DNA of 64,000 bases from Rhizobium sp. P32RR-XVIII. GTDB lineage: Bacteria > Pseudomonadota > Alphaproteobacteria > Rhizobiales > Rhizobiaceae. Positions 17,242-25,941 of this stretch are shown here, in pieces (the stretch's first letter is position 1; each line of letters opens with the position of its first letter). A model generated the notes under the pieces. That model made no database searches. It was not told where the DNA came from and worked only from the letters and a program-made list of their open reading frames with translations. The position numbers and the translations under genes are program-made. The stretch is taken from positions 1 through 64,000 of the forward strand of contig NZ_JABAIH010000017.1 in assembly GCF_012641395.1 (NCBI RefSeq), read 5' to 3'.

Positions 17242-17441
17242 CCCGCCCCGTATTGATCGCCTCATTGTGCGTTGTGATCGCAGGGATTGCTGCGGTCGCC
17301 ACAGTCGTTCTGGTGCGTGGGGAAAGCTCCGCCGCGCCGCAGATGAGCGAGGAGCAACGAGCAACACGCGAGAAGTTTTTTGGCACCGGCAAAGAGCTGC
17401 CGCCGATCGAAAAAGGGCAGGAGATGCGCCCGAGATGGTGA
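17238..17441 (+). CDS. trbK: Entry-exclusion protein TrbK
   Basis: TrbK reduces redundant transfer into cells that already carry the plasmid. The 67-residue product has one N-terminal hydrophobic segment (IASLCVVIAGIAAVATVVLV) followed by a charged tail ending in GQEMRPRW. It lies at the trbK position between trbJ and trbL and starts with GTG overlapping the trbJ stop. No clear lipobox Cys is seen (SLC lies inside the hydrophobic stretch), so membrane anchoring as in Ti plasmids is more likely than lipidation. Confidence 0.85.
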   Translation: MTRPVLIASLCVVIAGIAAVATVVLVRGESSAAPQMSEEQRATREKFFGTGKELPPIEKGQEMRPRW

Positions 17442-18616
17442 AGCGCTATCGGAAAGCCACCTTCCTCGTTGCGGGTATCGCGTTTCTCGCTTTGGCAGCA
17501 CCTGCTTTCGCTCAGCAAGGCCAGGTCCTTACAGAACTGGAAAACCAGGTCTCGACAGCAGCCAAAGGGTGGGAAACCACCGTCATGGATGCGGCAAGAA
17601 CGCTGTTCTGGATCCTCGCTGGAATCGAGGTCGGCATTGCAGCGGTGTGGCTCGCGATCCAGGCAGCATCGCTGGACAGTTGGTTCGCCGAGCTCGTTCG
17701 CCGCATCATGTTCATTGGCTTTTTCGCCTTCGCTCTCACTCAGGGTCCGACCTTCGCCAAAGCTGTCGTCGACAGCCTCTTCCAGATCGGCGCCGGTGGC
17801 GGCTCTGCGTCGCCCGCCGAGGTCTTCGACGCCGGAATCCGCGTGGCATCCCAGATGTCGGAACAGGCGAAGTTCGGCGTCTTCGAAGACAATGCCTTGG
17901 CTATTGCCGCAGTGCTTGCGATGGGCATCGTCGTCATCTGCTTCTCTCTCGTCGCGGCAATCTTCGTCTCGGTCATGGTCGAGATGTATGTCGGCCTGCT
18001 GGCAGGCATGATCATGCTCGGGCTCGGTGGCTCCTCCTTCACCAAGGACTTTGCGATCCGCTATCTCATCTATGCCTTCGGCGTTGGGATGAAGCTGATG
18101 GCCTTAGTCATGATCGCCAAGATAGGCTCCAACGTGCTGCTCGGCCTCGCGCAGGCGCCCACAGCCGAAAGCGACCAGTTTATCACCACACTCGCGATCG
18201 CTGGCATTTCCGTCGTCGTCTTCATCATCGCAATGTACGTTCCGAACATCATACAGGGCGTCGTGCAAGGGGCGTCGGTCTCCGGCGGCATGGAGACAAT
18301 CCGTCACGGCGGACAGGCGGCCTCGTTTGCAGCGGGCGGCGCGTTTCTCGGCGCCGGCGCAGTAGGCGCTGGCTTTGCCGCTGCGCAGGCAGCGCGCGCC
18401 GGTGGGTCATCGGCCGCAGGCTCGGTGCTCCGTGGTATGGGCGCAAGTTTCAGCTCCGGCGCCATGGCTGCCGGATCCGCCGCAAAGGAGAAGGCGATCG
18501 GGTCGCCCGGCGCTTATGCCGGCTCCCTTCTCGGCCTGGCCAACGCCAAGCTCGATCAGGCGAGGGGCATTCCTTCAGCTCCGACACCTCATCCGGAAAG
18601 ACCGGACAAACCATAA
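17435..18616 (+). CDS. trbL: Conjugal transfer membrane protein TrbL (VirB6 family)
   Basis: TrbL is the polytopic inner-membrane component of the channel. The 393-residue protein has a cleavable-looking signal sequence (LVAGIAFLALAAPAFAQQ), five to six membrane segments between residues 50 and 280, and a Gly/Ala-rich C-terminal tail. The ATG at 17435 overlaps the trbK stop; a GTG follows directly and could also serve. Length and order fit the Ti operon. Confidence 0.94.
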   Translation: MVKRYRKATFLVAGIAFLALAAPAFAQQGQVLTELENQVSTAAKGWETTVMDAARTLFWILAGIEVGIAAVWLAIQAASLDSWFAELVRRIMFIGFFAFALTQGPTFAKAVVDSLFQIGAGGGSASPAEVFDAGIRVASQMSEQAKFGVFEDNALAIAAVLAMGIVVICFSLVAAIFVSVMVEMYVGLLAGMIMLGLGGSSFTKDFAIRYLIYAFGVGMKLMALVMIAKIGSNVLLGLAQAPTAESDQFITTLAIAGISVVVFIIAMYVPNIIQGVVQGASVSGGMETIRHGGQAASFAAGGAFLGAGAVGAGFAAAQAARAGGSSAAGSVLRGMGASFSSGAMAAGSAAKEKAIGSPGAYAGSLLGLANAKLDQARGIPSAPTPHPERPDKP

Positions 18617-18637
18617 TTCACGGACAGGATCACACAA

Positions 18638-19300
18638 ATGGCAGGGCATACCGCACCTGAGAACCCGTATCTTGCCGCAAGGCAGGAATGGTCAGAACGC
18701 TACGGCTCCTACGTCAAGGCGGCTTCCGCTTGGCGAGCAGTCGGCATTTTGAGCCTGGGAATAGCGGTTATCGGCTTCGGTTACGCGCTTTATCTCAGCA
18801 CGCAGGTCAAACTCGTCCCTTACATCGTCGAGGTCGACAAGCTGGGGAACACGGTTTCTGGCGGCTTCCCACAACAGATCGAATACGCGGACACCAGAGT
18901 CGTTCGCGCGACGCTCGGGAACTTCGTGACCAGCTTTCGTTCGATCACACCGGATGCTGTGGTCCAGAAGCAATATATTGACCGCACCTATGCCTTGCTG
19001 CGAACGAGCGATGCCTCCACGCAAAAGGTCAATGCATGGTTTCGCGGCAACTCGCCGTTCGAAAAGGCGGTCAACGCGACAGTGGCGATCGAGGTGAACA
19101 ACATCGTCGCGCTTTCGAACCAGACCTATCAAATCGACTGGACGGAGTACGAGCGCGATCGGAAAGGCAAGGAGGTCGCGACCCGGCGCTTCCGGGGCAT
19201 CGCGACCGTCTCGATCACATCACCACAGGACGAAGCAACAATCCGGCTCAATCCGATCGGCGTTTATGTGACCGATTTCGATTGGACCGCGCAACTTTGA
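18638..19300 (+). CDS. trbF: Conjugal transfer protein TrbF (VirB8 family)
   Basis: TrbF is a bitopic inner-membrane scaffold protein. The 220-residue sequence has one N-terminal membrane segment (AVGILSLGIAVIGFGYALYLS) and a periplasmic NTF2-like VirB8 domain, with the family region KVNAWFRGNSPFEKAVNATV and the ending IGVYVTDFDWTAQL. Confidence 0.95.
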   Translation: MAGHTAPENPYLAARQEWSERYGSYVKAASAWRAVGILSLGIAVIGFGYALYLSTQVKLVPYIVEVDKLGNTVSGGFPQQIEYADTRVVRATLGNFVTSFRSITPDAVVQKQYIDRTYALLRTSDASTQKVNAWFRGNSPFEKAVNATVAIEVNNIVALSNQTYQIDWTEYERDRKGKEVATRRFRGIATVSITSPQDEATIRLNPIGVYVTDFDWTAQL

Positions 19301-19315
19301 AGGCAGGGATCTGCA

Positions 19316-20146
19316 ATGAGGATCAAACACAAACGCGTCGCTCTTCGCTGCATGCTGACGCTCGCCTTATCGACCGGAGTTTCACCGATGGCTATCGCAC
19401 AAAGCCTCACGGGCAATGAGGTGAAAGGGACGAACCTCTCCGGCAAATGGCGAGGTCAGGCCGGGCTGGTTACACGAGGACCGGACGGCAAGGTGATTTT
19501 TCTTTTCGGCGAGACTCAGCCGTCCGTCGTCTGCTCCCCATTGCAGGTCTGCGATATCGAGCTTCAGGGCGGCGAAATCGTCCGCGACGTCCTCGTCGGC
19601 GATACCGTCCGCTGGAAGGTGGAGCCAGCAACATCGGGCGCCGCCGGCGGGCAGGCGATCCATCTGATCGTCAAGCCATCTGAGCCGGGGCTTGTCACTT
19701 CGATGGTGGTGACGACATCACGCCGCACCTATCATATCCAGCTGAAATCGCATCCGACACAGTACATGGCCCGCGTCGGGTTCGAATATCCCGAAGATGC
19801 CGCCACAAAGCTCTCCGATATCAATGCACGTATCCAGGCCATGACCGGGTCGGACGGCGGTGTGGCTCCGGAACAGCTCGCCTTCTCCTATTCGTTGAGC
19901 GGAAACGCCCCGTGGCGGCCGAAGCGGGTCTATTCCGATGGGCAGAAGACCTACATCCAGTTTCCCCGCGCTATCTCCGGCCAGGACGCGCCGGTTCTCT
20001 TCGTCGTCTCGGGTGGACAGAACCGCATCGTCAACTATCGGATGGAGAACGACATGATGATCGTCGACTATAATATCGATAAGGCGATCCTGATTTCCGG
20101 GGTTGGCTGGAAGCAGCAGAAGATCACGATCCGGCGGGGAGGGTGA
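19316..20146 (+). CDS. trbG: Conjugal transfer outer-membrane-complex protein TrbG (VirB9 family)
   Basis: TrbG is periplasmic and forms the outer core with TrbH and TrbI. The 276-residue protein has a signal peptide (LALSTGVSPMAIAQS). The VirB9 C-terminal domain contains WRPKRVYSDGQKTYIQFPRA and NYRMENDMMIVDYNIDKAIL, both characteristic. It is 15 nt after trbF. Confidence 0.95.
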   Translation: MRIKHKRVALRCMLTLALSTGVSPMAIAQSLTGNEVKGTNLSGKWRGQAGLVTRGPDGKVIFLFGETQPSVVCSPLQVCDIELQGGEIVRDVLVGDTVRWKVEPATSGAAGGQAIHLIVKPSEPGLVTSMVVTTSRRTYHIQLKSHPTQYMARVGFEYPEDAATKLSDINARIQAMTGSDGGVAPEQLAFSYSLSGNAPWRPKRVYSDGQKTYIQFPRAISGQDAPVLFVVSGGQNRIVNYRMENDMMIVDYNIDKAILISGVGWKQQKITIRRGG

Positions 20147-20149
20147 TCC

Positions 20150-20596
20150 ATGCAGCTTTATCGCCTCATTCCGATTGTCCTTGCCCTCAACCTAGCCGGA
20201 TGCCAGACCGCAACCGATGGGCTGTCCACCAGCGCAGCACCCGCTGACGTCACCGGGCCTGCCGCCGGTGCCATCGCCGGCGACATGGCAGGACGTTTCG
20301 CCGAGCAAGCTGGATCAAGGACCACTCCCATCAAACTGCACAAGGATACATCCGAATTTGCCGTCGCGCTCGAAGCTGCTTTGAAAGGGTGGGGCTTTGC
20401 CATCGTCACAGATGACAAGAGCGCAAACGAGAAGGGTGCAGCAAAGCCCGTCGAGTTGACCTACTCGATCGTTGCCGCCGACGGACAAGTTCTGGCGCGT
20501 CTTTCGACTGACGCGATGGAGCTCGGCCGGGCCTACTCGGTGAGCAATGGGGTGGCGACGCCAGCAAGCCCCCTTTCCCTCATGAAGCGAAACTGA
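20150..20596 (+). CDS. trbH: Conjugal transfer lipoprotein TrbH (VirB7-like)
   Basis: TrbH is a lipoprotein of the outer-membrane core. The 148-residue protein begins with a lipoprotein signal (VLALNLAGCQTATDG), with Cys18 as the lipidation site. The rest carries the TrbH region AGAIAGDMAGRFAEQAG. It follows trbG after 3 nt. Confidence 0.92.
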   Translation: MQLYRLIPIVLALNLAGCQTATDGLSTSAAPADVTGPAAGAIAGDMAGRFAEQAGSRTTPIKLHKDTSEFAVALEAALKGWGFAIVTDDKSANEKGAAKPVELTYSIVAADGQVLARLSTDAMELGRAYSVSNGVATPASPLSLMKRN

Positions 20597-20611
20597 CAGG
20601 CGGAGACGATC

Positions 20612-21910
20612 ATGGTCCAATCGCTGCAACTGGGAACGTCAAATCAGTCTGCTGACGAGAAAGGGATGAAGCGCCTCAATCGCGTGCCCGTGTTCGTCGG
20701 CATCGGGATCCTGGTTCTGTTCCTCGCCGTTCTCGTTTACGGCCTCTCCTCACGTGGGCTGAGGTTTGGCCAGCACGACCAGAACGAAAACGGGACTGGC
20801 ACGCCGGCTTCCACCTTCGCCGATCAGCTGAAGCGGGGTGTCAAAGACGGAATTATCGGCGACCGGGAGGAACAGCAGCCGGTGTTTCAGCCAACCCCGG
20901 TCCCACAGCAGCAGGAAGCCGCCCGTCCGGTGGAGGCAGAGCCCAAGGTCGAACCACGGGAGCCGCGCAGGTCTCGCATGGAATCGGACGAGGAGTGGAA
21001 TGCCAGGATACTTCGCGAACAGCGGGAACAGATCTTTCGTGAACAGCAACGCCAGCGCATGGCAAGCCTACAGGCGAGGGGAGCGGCCCTCGACTCGCCG
21101 CTGAAGGTCGATATCACCGATGTCTCGGCACAATCAGCGGACACTGCGTCTGCCGGACCGCGTCAATCGAACTCCGCGCCATCCGGCGCGCAAGATCTTT
21201 ATGCCGCAGCGTTGAGAGCGGGCGCTGCGGGTCAGGTCGATCAGAATGGACAATCGTCTAAGGAAGATTTCTTCAACGCAGACATCAAGGATCTCGGCTA
21301 TCTGCCCAATCAGGTCGTGCCTCAGCAGTCACCTTACGAACTCAAGCGTGGATCGGTGATCCCCGCGACACTGATATCAGGCATCAATTCCGACTTGCCG
21401 GGCCGCATCACGGCGCAGGTCAACCAGAACGTCTATGACAGCGCGACCGGCCATTTCATGTTGGTGCCGCAAGGGACAAAGCTCTTTGGCCGTTATGACA
21501 GCAAGGTCTCATTCGGCCAGAACCGCGTCCTCGTCGTCTGGACCGATATCATCTTCCCGGATGGCTCGACTCTGCAGATCAGCGGCATGGCCGGGACCGA
21601 CGCGGAAGGCTATGGCGGTTTCAGCGACAAAATCGACAACCACTATTTCCGGACCTTCGGCTCGGCCGCGCTCGTCGCGCTCATAGGAACAGGGATCGAC
21701 ATGTCTATGCCTCAGAGTTCAACTCTTGCCACGCAGGACACCGCCTCAGACGCGGCGCGGCGGAATTTTACCGAAACTTTTGGACGGGTCGCCGAGCAGA
21801 CCATCTCGAAAAATCTCAATGTCCAGCCGACGATCAAGATCAGGCCGGGTTATCGGTTCAATGTGCTGGTTGATCAGGACATCATTTTTCCTGGCAGCAA
21901 CAGGGGTTAA
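20612..21910 (+). CDS. trbI: Conjugal transfer protein TrbI (VirB10 family)
   Basis: TrbI spans both membranes and links the ATPases to the outer core. The 432-residue sequence has a short cytoplasmic N-terminus, one membrane segment (VFVGIGILVLFLAVLVYGL), a Pro/Glu/Gln-rich periplasmic linker and the VirB10 beta-barrel domain. That domain includes GSVIPATLISGINSDLPGRI and the ending IRPGYRFNVLVDQDIIFPG. It is the last gene of the trb operon proper. Confidence 0.95.
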   Translation: MVQSLQLGTSNQSADEKGMKRLNRVPVFVGIGILVLFLAVLVYGLSSRGLRFGQHDQNENGTGTPASTFADQLKRGVKDGIIGDREEQQPVFQPTPVPQQQEAARPVEAEPKVEPREPRRSRMESDEEWNARILREQREQIFREQQRQRMASLQARGAALDSPLKVDITDVSAQSADTASAGPRQSNSAPSGAQDLYAAALRAGAAGQVDQNGQSSKEDFFNADIKDLGYLPNQVVPQQSPYELKRGSVIPATLISGINSDLPGRITAQVNQNVYDSATGHFMLVPQGTKLFGRYDSKVSFGQNRVLVVWTDIIFPDGSTLQISGMAGTDAEGYGGFSDKIDNHYFRTFGSAALVALIGTGIDMSMPQSSTLATQDTASDAARRNFTETFGRVAEQTISKNLNVQPTIKIRPGYRFNVLVDQDIIFPGSNRG

Positions 21911-21950
21911 AGTCCGACACCCGGCCAGGCTCAACTGAAGGAGATAGTCG

Positions 21951-22220
21951 ATGGTCGATAGGATGCCAGAGCGTGCGAAGGACGATCTCGACCGTGTAGT
22001 TCAACAGCTCTACGCTATTGCGCCCGAGGTTGATAAGCTTGCCACTAACTGTGCGAATGCGCTGCAGTCAAACGTTGATGCCGACGGCGACTACATCTCA
22101 AAGCGAACCATGAAGGCATTCACTGACATTCGAGAGGCGATTGCGCACCTCTATGCTGCTGGGCACGAAGTCATGGAGGAGCGAGACCGCTTCTTTGGAA
22201 AGCCGATGATACGGCGATAA
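21951..22220 (+). CDS. Small hypothetical protein, 89 aa, end of trb operon
   Basis: I do not recognise it. The ATG has a good ribosome-binding site (AAGGAGAT, 7 nt). The sequence is helical and charged, without a signal or membrane segment. It is 40 nt after trbI on the same strand and is probably cotranscribed with the trb operon, so a conjugation-related role is possible but unproven. Confidence 0.6.
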   Translation: MVDRMPERAKDDLDRVVQQLYAIAPEVDKLATNCANALQSNVDADGDYISKRTMKAFTDIREAIAHLYAAGHEVMEERDRFFGKPMIRR

Positions 22221-22254
22221 TCCGGTTGCGTACCAGTTGGTAGCTCCCCACAGC

Positions 22255-22527
22255 TCACTGCTGGTGCTTACCAGCCAAGAAAGTTTTGGCTTCGTCAGTC
22301 AAAATTAAAGCCGGGGTCCCGTGAAACGCGACCTCGCGAACAAGGTCTTTTTGCTCCAGCGTTTCGATAGTCCTGGTCGCGACCCGACGGTCGCCAATAA
22401 GCCAAACTCGACCGACACGTCTTTGATGCCTAAATTTCGCTATCGCGGTCAACGCGTCAAGCGAGGTCTTCGTGATGGATGTGGCTTCAGGTTTCATCAT
22501 GCCGATCCGTTTCTGCTGAGTGTTCAC
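22255..22527 (-). CDS. Small winged-helix-like protein
   Basis: The 90-residue frame (GTG at 22527; an ATG at 22500 is an alternative with a weak ribosome-binding site) contains a pattern like the recognition helix and wing of MarR-type regulators: DRRVATRTIETLEQKDLVREVAFHGTPALILTDEAK. It has no other domain. It is convergent with the preceding small gene and lies between the trb operon and traM. A regulatory role is an inference from the fold pattern. Confidence 0.5.
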   Translation of the reverse strand: MNTQQKRIGMMKPEATSITKTSLDALTAIAKFRHQRRVGRVWLIGDRRVATRTIETLEQKDLVREVAFHGTPALILTDEAKTFLAGKHQQ

Positions 22528-22621
22528 GTAGGGGTCGGCCTGCTAACCTTCAAGGTGGTGGCCGTTCCGTGTAAAGCCCCCGGATGCTAGACCAGTAAGC
22601 AACGAATCGCGGGGGAATAGC

Positions 22622-22834
22622 ATGCCGTTTTACAGAGTGACCTCTCGCAGCTTGCTCATCGAAGCTGACAATCCCGCAGAGGCCGCGATGAACGCTTACC
22701 GGATGTTCGAAGATCGAACGCCCTCTGCCTTTGAGGTTGTGGGTCCAGATACGGAGGTCAACGAGGTTCACCTCACCTCCGAGCAACAAGAGCAGGCAAT
22801 CACAATAGCGTTCGCCAAGCGATCTGCGTCTTAA
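22622..22834 (+). CDS. Small hypothetical protein, 70 aa
   Basis: The start ATG has a strong purine-rich site (GGGGGAA). The acidic 70-residue sequence (MPFYRVTSRSLLIEADNPAEA...) is compact, without signal or membrane segment. I do not recognise it. It lies in the small-gene cluster between trbI and traM. Confidence 0.5.
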   Translation: MPFYRVTSRSLLIEADNPAEAAMNAYRMFEDRTPSAFEVVGPDTEVNEVHLTSEQQEQAITIAFAKRSAS

Positions 22835-23037
22835 GGTTCCGGCTGTCACGGCTGCGAAGGTAGTGCCGTGGGCACGAGAAGGTAAGGGATCAGTCCATCC
22901 TGCAAAACTGCAGTGGAAGTGTCTCCGGCCGATCGCTAAAATAATTCTCAAGACAGTACGTGCTGTGTTGCTCGATTCTCATACGAGCAGACCTGTTGGC
23001 GTACATCGCAGGCTGTGCGTGGGCGTTGGGAGAAATT

Positions 23038-23337
23038 ATGGGTCACGAGAGAAATGACATTACCACGGACATCGACCTGCGGCCGATTGTCGGACTGCTC
23101 TCGAACGAGTCCGAGCAAGTTGTCGAAATCCTGACCGTCGGCGCAATCAAGAGACATCGTACGCTTGTCGACCGCGCCGAGAAAATGTTCCAAGTCGCTC
23201 ATGCAGCCGAGCGGGATGACAAGAACGAGCCGAATGACGCTCACCTAGCCTATCTGGAGGCGACGATCGAAATGCACGCACAGATGTCTGCGCTCACAAC
23301 ACTTCTCAACATTCTGGGCCGAACGCCGAAGGTTTGA
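23038..23337 (+). CDS. traM: TraR antiactivator TraM
   Basis: TraM binds TraR and prevents premature activation of conjugation. The 99-residue product matches Ti TraM closely at its end (EATIEMHAQMSALTTLLNILG against EASIEMHAQMSALNTLISILG as I remember it) and also in the DLRPIVGLL segment near the N-terminus. The length equals the family (about 100). The ATG at 23038 has GGGAG 6 nt upstream. It converges tail-to-tail with traR, the two stop codons being directly adjacent. Confidence 0.92.
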   Translation: MGHERNDITTDIDLRPIVGLLSNESEQVVEILTVGAIKRHRTLVDRAEKMFQVAHAAERDDKNEPNDAHLAYLEATIEMHAQMSALTTLLNILGRTPKV

Positions 23338-24042
23338 TCAAATCAGATCCCGCCGGATTGCCAGAGCCACGAGTTGGGTATTGTTGCAAAGGTCATAACG
23401 CCGCCTGACCTCGGCGAGCGCAATACGGACGGTATTATATTTAACGTGCTCAATATCGGCCGTGTCTTCCACCGTTTTGCCAAGTGATAGCCATCGCGTG
23501 TAAGTCGCCTCCTTCGGAGAGAGATAAAACGGTTCCTGGATCGAAGGAGTTACCTTCAGCTGTTCGATGCGGGCATGCAGCTGCCCAACCGCAGAGGATG
23601 CGGCGATCGGATCAATTTCTTCCTGCACAGTCAGAACGGGCTTTGAAGTGACGAAGCTCAACACTGAAATGGCACCACTGGAAATCGCAATCGGGATGGT
23701 GACGCCTGAACGGATCCCGAATTGCGATGCCGTTTCATAGAAAGTCTGGTCTTCCTCCGACAGAGTCCCATTTTCTTGCGTTCCTGACCAGATAAAGGCG
23801 CCGCGTGATTGTTGGGCTCGCTTCCTAATCGGATTTCGCCGGTCCAGGTCCAACTTTCGGCTACGCTTCAGCCAATCGGGATGCAGGTTTGATATCACGT
23901 AAAAGTCGCCCGGCAGCAGTTTGGAATAGTCGTAGCCGGAAAACTCGAACCGTTCGGCCAAATCCGCCAGGGCGGTTTTCAGCGTTGCACCGTCGTGCGC
24001 GACAGCGCTGATTTCTAAAAGCCCGGCGACAAGTTGGTTCAT
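23338..24042 (-). CDS. traR: LuxR-type quorum-sensing activator TraR
   Basis: TraR activates tra and trb on binding an acyl-homoserine lactone. From the ATG at 24042 (GGGAGA 7 nt upstream) the protein has 234 residues, exactly the length of Ti TraR, and aligns without gaps. The DNA-binding domain is very close (SPKEATYTRWLSLGKTVED, then VKYNTVRIALAEV, ending LVALAIRRDLI). In the ligand domain Trp57 and Trp85 are kept, but the residues at the Tyr53, Tyr61 and Asp70 positions are Leu, Ser and Asn. Asp70 normally hydrogen-bonds the lactone signal and is almost invariant. The signal may therefore differ, or the protein may act without one. No traI is in the window. Confidence 0.9.
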   Translation of the reverse strand: MNQLVAGLLEISAVAHDGATLKTALADLAERFEFSGYDYSKLLPGDFYVISNLHPDWLKRSRKLDLDRRNPIRKRAQQSRGAFIWSGTQENGTLSEEDQTFYETASQFGIRSGVTIPIAISSGAISVLSFVTSKPVLTVQEEIDPIAASSAVGQLHARIEQLKVTPSIQEPFYLSPKEATYTRWLSLGKTVEDTADIEHVKYNTVRIALAEVRRRYDLCNNTQLVALAIRRDLI

Positions 24043-24294
24043 CCAAATCTCTCCCATTCAGTGCTGCTCTCCTGCCCGAAGCGCCTCATGGCGACAGTAG
24101 CGGAACGCGGTTCCGCACCTATGCGGCCTCTTCTACAACGCTAACGGGTGCAACTCGCGGGCGTTGACTCAGCCTGAGGTTGATTAATTCATTTGGTCAG
24201 GTCGCCCACTCGCTGTGCGTCTGTCATAAAATTATCCAACCTGAATTCGATAACCGGCGAGTGAGTGATTTGGCACGATGTAATATGAAGAGCA
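24043..24294. promoter_or_regulatory. Divergent region between traR and the membrane protein gene
   Basis: There is no gene. It contains an inverted repeat, CACTCGC (24207-24213) and GCGAGTG (24257-24263), in an AT-rich segment suitable for divergent promoters. I see no GTGCA-N4-TGCAC box here. Confidence 0.5.
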
Positions 24295-25941
24295 GTGAAA
24301 CGAAACGAAATTAGAACTGGTAATCGATTGTTTCAGAACGGAAAATTATTTCTGCCACCACCAAACGACGGTAGTGATTGGAAGGAATTGTTCAAGAAAC
24401 TTGCGGCGGCGGGCGCAGGCAGACCATTGGGCGAAGACGGATTTCCCGCAGGCCCATGGACGCCCGAGCTGCTTGCGGAGGCCATTTCCCAAATAGATTC
24501 GAACCAAGCTGGGGTTGATCTGAGGACCGTACAGCTTTGGTTTCAGGAAAATGACAGGGGAATTAGCGCCGCGAACATTCGTTGGCTTGCAAGGGTCTTT
24601 GGGTGCGATGATCCGGCGGCGACTGCAGCATGGCAGGTCGAGCTAAGTTCGGCTCAGGCGCGGCTGCAGGCCAAGAGACGGGAGGCGAAAAAGGCGGACA
24701 GTCTTGCGCTAGAAAGTCCAGATGTGTCGCCAGACCCCACAGTTGACGACGAGCAGTCGTCAGCGCTCGAGCTTACACCCGAAGCGGCAGCCGATCGGAA
24801 GAAGCAACGCTTCGGTTTGGCGCGAAAATCGGAGGCCCTTTTTAGCGGCGGCTCGCCGTTGAACTTGCCTGCATCAGTGTTTGCGGGCGCCTCCGCTCTC
24901 GGTTTTCTGTCGTACATTGTGGGGATCCACAGCGCAGTTTACGTCCGAGCGGATAACGTTGCGAAAGAGGTTGGATTTCTTTGGGCGCCGAATTGGACAT
25001 TCCTTTTCATGGTGCTCTTGCCGCTGTTTTTCGCGCTCGTCACGGAGCTACTCGCTTTTTGGACAAAGAAAGGGCGCGTGAAGCTATGGTCGGGGAGCGA
25101 CACGACCACAAGCGAGGATGATTGGGCACGCAATGTCGAGGCGTCTTCCTCGTCCTATTGGGCGGTGTTTCTGATTTGTGTGTTGTTTGCCGGTGTTTTC
25201 CAGTGGATTGGCGTTTGCCTCATCCCATTGCTGGAAGGCGGAGCAGACTACGCGACAAGTTGGGGCACGCTGGCAACTGTGCGACCGGAGGTTATATCGG
25301 TACCGGTGTCGATCGGGTTCACGGCCTTCGCTTACCTCTACATGAGCCTTTGCTTTTATCTATTCTTTGCCGGACTCATTTTGCTGCATACGATGGTCCA
25401 TGATCTGAGAAAAATCGGCGCCGAAGCCACGATCCTGCAGCAGGTTGGATCTCAAGGCGAAGTCTATGAGCTTTGCTTGAGATTAATGCGTGGGATATTT
25501 CGTTGCACAATTCTGGGCATTCTCGTCGCCGTGTGCATGAAAGCTCAGAGCTCTTATTTGACATCAAATGCCAAAAATATCGTCGACTGGCTGTCAGGAG
25601 ACATGTATTCGGCACTGGCGGGACGTGAAGGTGTTAGCAATGGGTTCCACTATCGCATGCCCACCCATTACAGCAGCCTGCTCGTTGCACTTTCGACCCT
25701 CGTTGTCTTCGTCTACGGTTCGATCTGCCTGCGAGCTATCGGCACGCGGTTTCATGTTCCTCTCTGGAAGATGGCGGCGGTCGTGACATGGCTGTTTGCC
25801 ACCTACCTGCTGGTAGATGCATTCGTGGGTTTCTCAATCGTGTTGGGCTCCGGTGTACTGGTCGCGGTGTTCAGCCTGGTTGATCCTGGCCTAGGCAGTC
25901 GGCGATCCAGTGAAATAGGAAGCAAACAAATTGTATCTTAG
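24295..25941 (+). CDS. Polytopic membrane protein with cytoplasmic HTH-like N-terminus
   Basis: I cannot assign a named function. The 548-residue protein starts at a GTG. Residues 1-115 are soluble and resemble a degenerate DNA-binding or adaptor fold (ELLAEAISQIDSNQAGVDLRTVQLWFQENDRGISAANIRWLARVFG, with TVQLWFQENDRGIS like a recognition helix). A charged linker follows, then about eight hydrophobic segments from residue 200 on, for example LFMVLLPLFFALVTELLAFW and YLYMSLCFYLFFAGLILLH. It is divergent from traR and overlaps the following hydrolase gene by 11 nt. A sensor or transporter role tied to conjugation control is conceivable, but only its position suggests it. Confidence 0.6.
   Translation: MKRNEIRTGNRLFQNGKLFLPPPNDGSDWKELFKKLAAAGAGRPLGEDGFPAGPWTPELLAEAISQIDSNQAGVDLRTVQLWFQENDRGISAANIRWLARVFGCDDPAATAAWQVELSSAQARLQAKRREAKKADSLALESPDVSPDPTVDDEQSSALELTPEAAADRKKQRFGLARKSEALFSGGSPLNLPASVFAGASALGFLSYIVGIHSAVYVRADNVAKEVGFLWAPNWTFLFMVLLPLFFALVTELLAFWTKKGRVKLWSGSDTTTSEDDWARNVEASSSSYWAVFLICVLFAGVFQWIGVCLIPLLEGGADYATSWGTLATVRPEVISVPVSIGFTAFAYLYMSLCFYLFFAGLILLHTMVHDLRKIGAEATILQQVGSQGEVYELCLRLMRGIFRCTILGILVAVCMKAQSSYLTSNAKNIVDWLSGDMYSALAGREGVSNGFHYRMPTHYSSLLVALSTLVVFVYGSICLRAIGTRFHVPLWKMAAVVTWLFATYLLVDAFVGFSIVLGSGVLVAVFSLVDPGLGSRRSSEIGSKQIVS

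Noticed and set aside
24043..24294. A third tra box upstream of traR
   Set aside because: The only symmetry is CACTCGC/GCGAGTG with a long spacer; the GTGCA arms are absent.
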